The position numbers and the translations under genes were made by a program. Of a DNA stretch of 9,784 bases, positions 5,045 through 9,784 are shown piece after piece (positions within the stretch are counted from its first letter, which is position 1; each line of letters starts with the position of its first letter). This DNA is from Acidobacteriaceae bacterium (GTDB lineage: Bacteria; Acidobacteriota; Terriglobia; Terriglobales; Acidobacteriaceae), in contig JASIJX010000407.1 in assembly GCA_030049955.1 (NCBI GenBank), positions 1-9,784 on the forward strand. The letters run 5' to 3'. A model generated the notes under the pieces. That model was not told the DNA's origin, did not search any database, and saw only the letters and a list, made by a program, of their open reading frames with translations.

Positions 5045-5866
5045 ATGCCAACCCGAAGCAAAAAAGAAAAAGATAGCCACAGCTTTTCGCTCATCTCGCA
5101 GCGCAGGCTGCTTGAGCTTTACGCAGGCCTCGTGCGCTGCCGGACGTTAGAGCAGCAGCTTGCCTCAGGCGCTGCGGGCCGCCGCATCCGCACCGGGCAA
5201 GGCGCCGCAGCACCGGCTGTTGCGCTTGTCACCGCACTGCGCGTTGGCGATGCCATCGCCACATCGCCCAGCGATTTTCTGCCGGATTTTGTTCGCCGCC
5301 AGCGCAAGCTCCAGCCATTCCTTGCCGGTCTCATGAGCGCCGAGCCGCGTCCAGCGTTCACCGCACAGCTCATGTCGGCTCTCGCCGCCGCGCGCGAGCA
5401 TCGGCGCAGCAATTCGGGAAATATATCCATCGTTTTTGCCGACGGCGCGCAGGGCGCCGGTGCTGCCTGGCGCAATGCCCTCGCCGCTGCCGCGCGCGAG
5501 CGTCTGCCTATTCTCTTTGTCAACCGGAACCAGCCCCCTGCTACCGGCAAAGAAACGTATGCGAGCCTCGGCTTCCCAGCTATCAATGCTGATTGCGACG
5601 ATGTGGTCGCCCTCTATCGCGTCGCTTCCGAAGCCATGGCCCATGCCCGCCGCGGCAACGGCGCTACGCTCATCCGCTGTATCGAGTGGCCCGCATCGCT
5701 TGTCCAGGACGGCGCTGTGAGCGACCCAGTTGTCAACATGGAGCGGTATCTAGCCGCAGCCGGCATTTCAACCTTCCGCACCCGCGCGGCAGCCACCGCG
5801 CAGCTTCGCCGAAATATTGACGCAGCGCTCGCTTCATCGGGCCGAACACAGCGCCGGGACCAATAA
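5045..5866 (+). CDS. Degenerate E1-alpha-like (2-oxoacid dehydrogenase) protein
   Basis: A 273-residue protein that aligns by eye with the alpha subunit of thiamine-diphosphate-dependent pyruvate/branched-chain dehydrogenase E1. Residues 21-38 (RLLELYAGLVRCRTLEQQ) match the family's opening helix. GQGAAAPAVALVTALRVGD (51-69) matches the GQEA block. SIVFADGAQGAG...ALAAAARERLPILFVNRNQ (128-163) matches the cofactor-binding region. The tail DDVVALYRVASEAMAHARRGNGATLI also fits. However, the GDG-to-NN cofactor motif reads ADG...NRNQ, the RxHGH-type loop is not recognisable, and the protein is much shorter than the usual 320-370 residues. No beta subunit, E2 or E3 gene is adjacent. Function is unknown; an inactive regulatory or scaffold homologue is an inference. 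The start at 5045 is chosen because earlier ATGs (4976, 4988) precede the likely -10 box; none has a clear ribosome site. The Wzi-like gene follows after 25 bases. Confidence 0.78.
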   Translation: MPTRSKKEKDSHSFSLISQRRLLELYAGLVRCRTLEQQLASGAAGRRIRTGQGAAAPAVALVTALRVGDAIATSPSDFLPDFVRRQRKLQPFLAGLMSAEPRPAFTAQLMSALAAAREHRRSNSGNISIVFADGAQGAGAAWRNALAAAARERLPILFVNRNQPPATGKETYASLGFPAINADCDDVVALYRVASEAMAHARRGNGATLIRCIEWPASLVQDGAVSDPVVNMERYLAAAGISTFRTRAAATAQLRRNIDAALASSGRTQRRDQ

Positions 5867-5891
5867 GCGCCAGTGTTAGAGTGAAGGGTGT

Positions 5892-7730
5892 ATGTACAAC
5901 CCCAGACGCAAGACCCAGGCTGCCGCGCAGCGCGCCGCGGCAGTAAGGGCCGGAGTCTTGTTCTTCGCTGCATCTATATTTGCAATGCAACCCGCCGCGG
6001 CGCAGACTGGCGCCAGCCATCCCGCCTCTGTCTGCCAGCCCGCGGTGCTTGGTTCGCCCTTCATTCCCGTCGATAGCTGGATTTATCCAGCCATCTGGCG
6101 CCTCTATGGCATGGGCTATGTCGACGACGTGTTCCTGGGGCTGCGTCCCTGGACGCGCGCCAGTGTCGCCCACATGCTGGAACAGGCCGGACCGCGCATC
6201 GATGATGCTGATGCAGACGGCGCTGCCACGGCCGGCCAGGCGAGAGAAATCTACGACGCTATCAACGACCAGCTGTTTCCCGACATCAGCGGCCCGTGCC
6301 GGGCGGCCGAAGGCGGCGTGCGCCTGGAGTCGACGTACTCGTTGCTCCGCCCCATCAGCGGCACGCCGCTGCATGACAGCTACCATCTTGGGTCGAGCAT
6401 CATCAACGACTACGGCCGTCCCTTCGAGAGTGGATTCAACAATTACACGGGCACCAGCGGCTACGCCACCGCTGGCCGGTTTGCGCTGTATGTGCGCGGC
6501 GAATTTCAGGGTGCGCCCTCTGCGGCCGGTTACTCGCTGGCCTTGGGGCAAACACTCTCAAGCATCGACCAGACGATTTTTCTCAATCCCGCAACAGGCA
6601 CACCCTTCCCGCAGGCCACCATTCCACTCGGCCCCATCCCAACAGTTACGCAGGGCCGGTTTCTTGAGGCATATGTTTCTGGGCAGGTTCTTAACCACGT
6701 CATCTCCTTCGGCAAGCAGGACGAGTGGCTGAGCCCCGACCAGGGAGGCGCCATGGCCTGGTCTAATAACGCCCAGAACATCTACTCCTTTAACATCAAT
6801 CGCATCGAACCGCTCAACATACCACTGCTTTCGCGCATCACGGGACCGTTCCGCTACGAATTCCTCATCGGCACGCTGCGCGGCCACACGCTGATACCCA
6901 ATCCGCTCTATCACAACAATCCGGCGGCGCAAAGCAATGTCAACACCCCCGGCGATCCATGGGTGCACATGGAGAAGCTCAGCTTTCGCCCCACGCAGAA
7001 TCTTGAATTCGGCTTTGAGCGCACCGTGCTCTTTGGCGGCGAGGGACACTCGCCAGTCACCCTGCACACTTTCCTCAAGAGCTTTTTCAGCACGCAGAAC
7101 GTCACCGCTGTAGTGAAGAACAGCAGCGACGATCCCGGCGCGCGCTTCGGCGCCTTCGATTTTTCCTATCGCCTGCCGTTCGTGCGCAACTGGCTCACCC
7201 TCTACACCGACTCCGAAGCGCACGACGACGTGTCGCCCATCTCCGCTCCGCGCCGCGCCGCCATTCGCCCCGGCCTCTACCTTTCGCATGTTCCGGGCCT
7301 TCCACGGCTCGATCTGCGCGTTGAAGCCGCGTCTACTGATCCTCCTACCTCGCGCAGCAACAGGGGCCTCTTCATGTACTGGGAGGGAATCGAAAAGCAG
7401 GGCTACACCAACCAGGGCCAGCTATTCGGCGACTGGATCGGCCGCGAAGACAAAGGCGGCCAGGCCTGGGCCACGTGGCACCTGAGCGGCAATGAGTGGC
7501 TGCAGGTGAGCGCGCGCAACCAGAAAGCCGCCAAGGATTTCATCCCTGGCGGTACAACACTCAATGAGATCGATTTCCAGGCCGTCAAGCGGCTTAAGCG
7601 CGACCTGGAGCTGAACGCCAGCTTCGGCTACCAGCAGTGGAGGGCCCCGGTTTATCTTCCCGGAACGCAGACCGTTACAATCACTAACGTCCAGCTCACT
7701 TGGTACCCCGAGCGGAAGGTAACCTTCTAA
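5892..7730 (+). CDS. Wzi-family outer-membrane beta-barrel (capsule assembly)
   Basis: A 612-residue secreted protein that I assign to the capsule-assembly Wzi family. In enterobacteria Wzi is an outer-membrane barrel that holds capsule polysaccharide on the cell surface. A signal peptide is clear: basic residues 5-19, a hydrophobic core 21-32, and cleavage near AAAQ (35-38). Residues 56-100 (FIPVDSWIYPAIWRLYGMGY, then FLGLRPWTRASVAHMLEQ) form the typical N-terminal domain of this group. From about residue 145 the chain alternates aromatic and polar residues in beta-strand fashion, including GRFLEAYVSGQVLNHVISFG and EFGFERTVLFGG, and ends in a phenylalanine (ERKVTF), as barrels recognised by the BAM complex do. 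It is longer than E. coli Wzi (about 480 residues). No capsule polymerase or export genes are adjacent. Upstream GAAGGG lies only 3 bases from the ATG, so the ribosome site is poor; co-transcription with the E1-like gene is possible. Confidence 0.86.
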   Translation: MYNPRRKTQAAAQRAAAVRAGVLFFAASIFAMQPAAAQTGASHPASVCQPAVLGSPFIPVDSWIYPAIWRLYGMGYVDDVFLGLRPWTRASVAHMLEQAGPRIDDADADGAATAGQAREIYDAINDQLFPDISGPCRAAEGGVRLESTYSLLRPISGTPLHDSYHLGSSIINDYGRPFESGFNNYTGTSGYATAGRFALYVRGEFQGAPSAAGYSLALGQTLSSIDQTIFLNPATGTPFPQATIPLGPIPTVTQGRFLEAYVSGQVLNHVISFGKQDEWLSPDQGGAMAWSNNAQNIYSFNINRIEPLNIPLLSRITGPFRYEFLIGTLRGHTLIPNPLYHNNPAAQSNVNTPGDPWVHMEKLSFRPTQNLEFGFERTVLFGGEGHSPVTLHTFLKSFFSTQNVTAVVKNSSDDPGARFGAFDFSYRLPFVRNWLTLYTDSEAHDDVSPISAPRRAAIRPGLYLSHVPGLPRLDLRVEAASTDPPTSRSNRGLFMYWEGIEKQGYTNQGQLFGDWIGREDKGGQAWATWHLSGNEWLQVSARNQKAAKDFIPGGTTLNEIDFQAVKRLKRDLELNASFGYQQWRAPVYLPGTQTVTITNVQLTWYPERKVTF

Positions 7731-7754
7731 CTGGCGCGCCCTCCGGACCTACTC

Positions 7755-7805
7755 TATTGGGGTAATTGGACTATCGGGGTAACCGGACTATTGGGGTAAC
7801 CGGAC
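7755..7805 (+). repeat. Three 17-base direct repeats
   Basis: Three units follow without gap: TATTGGGGTAATTGGAC (7755-7771), TATCGGGGTAACCGGAC (7772-7788), TATTGGGGTAACCGGAC (7789-7805). A partial unit (CCGGAC, 7743-7748) precedes them and TAAC follows. They fill the space between the Wzi-like gene's stop (7730) and the J-domain gene's promoter region. The near-symmetric GGTAACC core recurs in the last two units. They could be a binding array for a regulator or only an unstable tandem repeat. No spacers separate the units, so this is not CRISPR. Confidence 0.75.
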
Positions 7806-7817
7806 TAACACCATCGT

Positions 7818-7851
7818 TGCGTTTACGCAGGCCTTGTTAGAGGTCTATCTT
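7818..7851 (+). promoter_or_regulatory. Possible promoter and small palindrome of the J-domain gene
   Basis: TTTACG (7822-7827) and TATCTT (7846-7851), 18 bases apart, are weak -35 and -10 candidates. Transcription would begin at about 7858, almost on the ATG at 7860, implying a leaderless or nearly leaderless message. TGCGT-TT-ACGCA (7818-7829) is a near-palindrome over the -35 box and could be an operator. Confidence 0.35.
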
Positions 7852-7859
7852 TTGGGGTC

Positions 7860-8420
7860 ATGGCCACCGTAAACTACTACGAATTTCTTCAGATTAGCCC
7901 GCACGCCGAGCCGGAGACGATCCACCGCGTCTACCGTTTTTTGGCCACGCGCTATCATCCGGACAATCCGCGAAGCGGAGATGTCGAGAAGTTTCGTCTT
8001 CTTACGGAGGCGTTCGAGACGCTGTCCTCTCCCAGAGGGCGCGCAGAATACGATGCTGCTTTCAGGAATCACGCCAAAGGAGACGTTCCGCTTTCTTCCA
8101 GCGTCGATTTCATGGATGATCTGGAAGGCGAATTGAATCGCCGCCTGGCTGTGCTCGCCATGCTTTATATCCGGCGCCGCTCATCTGCAGCCAAACCGGA
8201 GGTATCGCTGATGGAGGTCGAAACGCGGATGGGCTTTCCTCGCGATTACCTTGAATTTACTGTCTGGTACCTGCAGCGGAAAGGCTTCATCACGCGGGCA
8301 GACAATTCCGACTTCACTTTGACTGCCGACGGCGTGGATTTTGTGGAGTCGCAGCGCTCGCGAATTCCGTTACTCAACCATCTGCTGACCAACGGCGCTC
8401 CTGCTTTCAAGGCCGGTTGA
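7860..8420 (+). CDS. J-domain protein with winged-helix-like C-terminus
   Basis: A 186-residue DnaJ-type co-chaperone fragment. Residues 5-66 are a complete J domain: YYEFLQISPHAEPETIHRVY, the loop motif HPD at 33-35 that stimulates the ATPase of Hsp70/DnaK, and FRLLTEAFETLSSPRGRAEYD. There is no Gly/Phe-rich region, zinc finger or DnaJ substrate-binding domain. Instead, after a linker (67-87), residues 91-165 look like a winged helix: helices ELNRRLAVLAMLYIRRR and SLMEVETRMGFP, a recognition-type helix DYLEFTVWYLQRKGFITR, then a short wing and TLTADGVDFVE. Such wings bind DNA or protein; which one applies here is unknown. It may bring DnaK to a particular protein or DNA site. No clear Shine-Dalgarno site exists (GGGG ends 2 bases before the ATG). 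It ends 15 bases before the convergent xerC stop. Confidence 0.88.
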   Translation: MATVNYYEFLQISPHAEPETIHRVYRFLATRYHPDNPRSGDVEKFRLLTEAFETLSSPRGRAEYDAAFRNHAKGDVPLSSSVDFMDDLEGELNRRLAVLAMLYIRRRSSAAKPEVSLMEVETRMGFPRDYLEFTVWYLQRKGFITRADNSDFTLTADGVDFVESQRSRIPLLNHLLTNGAPAFKAG

Positions 8421-8431
8421 GAAATCAATCG
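8414..8431 (+). terminator. Short hairpin between the J-domain gene and xerC
   Basis: CGGTTGA (8414-8420) pairs with TCAATCG (8425-8431) around a GAAA tetraloop, with one G-T wobble. The stop codon of the J-domain gene is part of the stem. It lies in the 15-base gap between convergent genes. Without a T run it is only a possible terminator. Confidence 0.3.
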
Positions 8432-8435
8432 CGGC

Positions 8436-9434
8436 TCAGGTCTGCTTCGCCCGTGGGTGCGTGCGGTCGTATACCTCGGCCAGCTGCGCGGTCGTAAGCT
8501 GCGTGTAGCGCTGCGTGGTCGACAGCCGCTCGTGGCCCAGCAGCTCCTGAATGGCGCGCAGATCGGCGCCCTCTTCCAGCAGATGCGTGCCGAAGGCATG
8601 ACGCAGCGTGTGCGGGTGCACATCGGCCGGCAGCCCGCGCAGAATCGCGATCCGTTTCACAATACGTCCCACGCTGCGCGTCGTCAGCCGCGCATGGCCA
8701 GTGCTGGTCAGTCCGCGCAGCCGCAGGTTCACGAATAGCGCCGGCGATTCCGCAGCTTTGCCGGCCGCGCCCAGTCGCGCTGCACGCTCCGTCAGGTACT
8801 GGCGCAGCGCTTGCGCCGCAGCGTCGCCCAGCGGGACGTATCGCTGCTTCTGCCCCTTGCCGCGCACCAAGATTGCCTCGTTGCTCCAGTGGATGTCATC
8901 GAGATTCAGCCCCGTCAACTCGGCATTGCGGATTCCACAGCCGTAGAGCAGTTCGAGAATCGCGCGATCGCGCGCTGGCCAACTTGCCGCGTCATCGCGT
9001 ACCGAATCCACCACGCGGTTCATCTGCTCGATCGACGGCACGCGCGGCAGATGCTTGGGCAGCCGCGGTGTAGCAACCAGCGAGGCAGCATTCTGCTCGA
9101 TGCGCCCGGTTCGGGCCAGCCACTTGAACCAGCTCCGAATGGCGGCCAGCGCCCGTGCCGCCGAAGCTTTCGACAGTCCACGCTCGTAGAGCGACCCGAG
9201 GTAGGCGCGAATCTGGGTGTGCTCAATGTGCTCGACGCCGTGCTCAACGCGCCAGCCGTCTTCCCCTGTGCCGCCGTGCTCCCGCATCCATGCGGCAAAT
9301 CCCTCCAGCTCGCGCCGGTAGGCACGCAGCGTATGCGCCGAGGCCCCGCGCTCGTTTTCGAGGACGCGCAAATACTCTGCGGCCAGCTCCGCCGGCGCGG
9401 GCGCGGCAGCTTCCAAGGCAGGCGGCGTGCTCAT
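8436..9434 (-). CDS. xerC: Tyrosine recombinase XerC
   Basis: A 332-residue site-specific recombinase that, with XerD, resolves chromosome dimers at dif during division. The N-terminal core-binding domain spans about residues 14-108 ([20 protein letters not shown], then [16 protein letters not shown]). The catalytic domain carries the full set: Arg169 (GCGIRNAEL), Lys193 ([11 protein letters not shown]), His275 and Arg278 ([13 protein letters not shown]), His301 ([11 protein letters not shown]) and the nucleophile Tyr310. The end VYDRTHPRA is typical of Xer proteins. The ATG overlaps the xerD stop (ATGA), and GAAAGG lies 6 bases before it, so translation is probably coupled. Calling it XerC rather than XerD rests on resemblance and is less certain than the recombinase call. 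A mobile-element recombinase is possible but I see no element ends. Confidence 0.9.
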   Translation of the reverse strand: MSTPPALEAAAPAPAELAAEYLRVLENERGASAHTLRAYRRELEGFAAWMREHGGTGEDGWRVEHGVEHIEHTQIRAYLGSLYERGLSKASAARALAAIRSWFKWLARTGRIEQNAASLVATPRLPKHLPRVPSIEQMNRVVDSVRDDAASWPARDRAILELLYGCGIRNAELTGLNLDDIHWSNEAILVRGKGQKQRYVPLGDAAAQALRQYLTERAARLGAAGKAAESPALFVNLRLRGLTSTGHARLTTRSVGRIVKRIAILRGLPADVHPHTLRHAFGTHLLEEGADLRAIQELLGHERLSTTQRYTQLTTAQLAEVYDRTHPRAKQT

Positions 9435-9784
9435 GCGGTGCCTTTCGCTGAAGTCGGCTGCGCGCTACCGGCGTTCTCAGCCGGTTTGCGAGCGCCACGA
9501 GGATGATGTTCGCGGTACACAGCTTTCAGCCTGCCCAGCGCCACATGCGTATACACCTGCGTCGTCGAAATATCCGCGTGGCCCAGCAGCGTCTGCACGC
9601 TGCGCAAATCGGCCCCGTGCTCGACCATGTGGGTGGCGCAACTGTGCCGCAGCCGGTGCGGGCTGGCTTTCAGGTTGGCCGTTTTCACCAGGTGCCACAC
9701 CCACTGACGCGTCAGCGGCATGCCGCGCACCGAGAGAAACAGCCGTGACGGCTCGCGCCTTCCTTTGCCGCGCCGCGTGCTGAT
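9431..9784 (-). CDS. xerD: Tyrosine recombinase XerD, C-terminal part (cut by window)
   Basis: The last 117 residues of a second tyrosine recombinase; its 5' end lies beyond 9784 and the frame is open to the edge. It contains [20 protein letters not shown], then [20 protein letters not shown] with the catalytic His and Arg, [16 protein letters not shown] with the second His and the nucleophile Tyr, and REHHPRG. TRQ...WH, STTQ-YTHV and HHPR closely follow XerD. A non-conserved tail of about 20 residues rich in Ala/Lys/Pro follows HHPRG. Its TGA stop overlaps the ATG of the next gene by 4 bases, making a xerD-xerC operon. The catalytic Arg of the first motif and Lys lie in the missing part or at the edge. 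Confidence 0.9.
   Translation of the reverse strand: MSTRRGKGRREPSRLFLSVRGMPLTRQWVWHLVKTANLKASPHRLRHSCATHMVEHGADLRSVQTLLGHADISTTQVYTHVALGRLKAVYREHHPRGARKPAENAGSAQPTSAKGTA

Noticed and set aside
5733..7289. Two long minus-strand open frames opposite the Wzi-like gene (5733-6551 and 6558-7289)
   Set aside because: They lie wholly or mostly against a gene with a clear signal peptide and barrel pattern; their products are low-complexity and unrecognisable.
7755..7805. CRISPR array
   Set aside because: The 17-base units follow each other with no spacers and there are no cas genes.
8436..9784. Recombinase-in-trio (RIT) or Tn554-like mobile element
   Set aside because: Only two recombinases are visible, both read as housekeeping Xer proteins, and no terminal repeats or cargo are seen. 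It cannot be excluded because the upstream gene is cut by the window.

Overview
This looks like chromosomal DNA from a GC-rich (roughly 60 %) Gram-negative bacterium. The best guess is an acidobacterium of the Terriglobia/Acidobacteriaceae type. The basis is inference from content and style: a stand-alone Wzi-family outer-membrane protein, a Tat-exported aldo/keto reductase, a small Cys/His protein of a kind I associate with these genomes, short tandem repeats between genes, and several genes without a Shine-Dalgarno site. A 16S or marker-gene placement is not possible from this window.

Layout. Positions 1-199 hold only a G-rich patch. A small zinc-finger-like protein (200-580, +) is followed by about 420 non-coding bases with several hairpins, then a recognisable promoter and a four-helix membrane protein of unknown function (1058-1543, +). 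Facing it are two minus-strand genes: a Tat-signal aldo/keto reductase (2602-1727) and an ABC ATPase of the YlmA/ModF type (3585-2800). A nested palindrome lies in front of the reductase. An 8-base repeat array lies between the two genes, and a 7-base repeat array overlaps the ABC start codon. Divergently follow argJ (3673-4926, arginine biosynthesis), a shortened protein resembling the alpha subunit of 2-oxoacid dehydrogenase E1 with a degraded thiamine-diphosphate site (5045-5866), and the Wzi-like beta-barrel (5892-7730). Three 17-base direct repeats separate this from a J-domain protein with a winged-helix-like tail (7860-8420, +). Convergent with it, on the minus strand, are xerC (9434-8436) and the 3' part of xerD, which leaves the window at 9784; the two share a 4-base ATGA overlap.

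How the genes fit together. Most are single transcription units of general cell function: arginine synthesis, polysaccharide export or attachment, periplasmic redox chemistry, chaperone partner, chromosome dimer resolution. The only strong operon is xerD-xerC. The E1-like gene and the Wzi-like gene are 25 bases apart and may be co-transcribed. I see no insertion sequence, CRISPR array, tRNA, rRNA or prophage. The best candidates for something undescribed are the inactive-looking E1-alpha homologue, the J-domain/winged-helix fusion, the Tat reductase with an Asp-to-Glu change in its catalytic tetrad, and the three unrelated tandem-repeat families placed exactly at gene borders.
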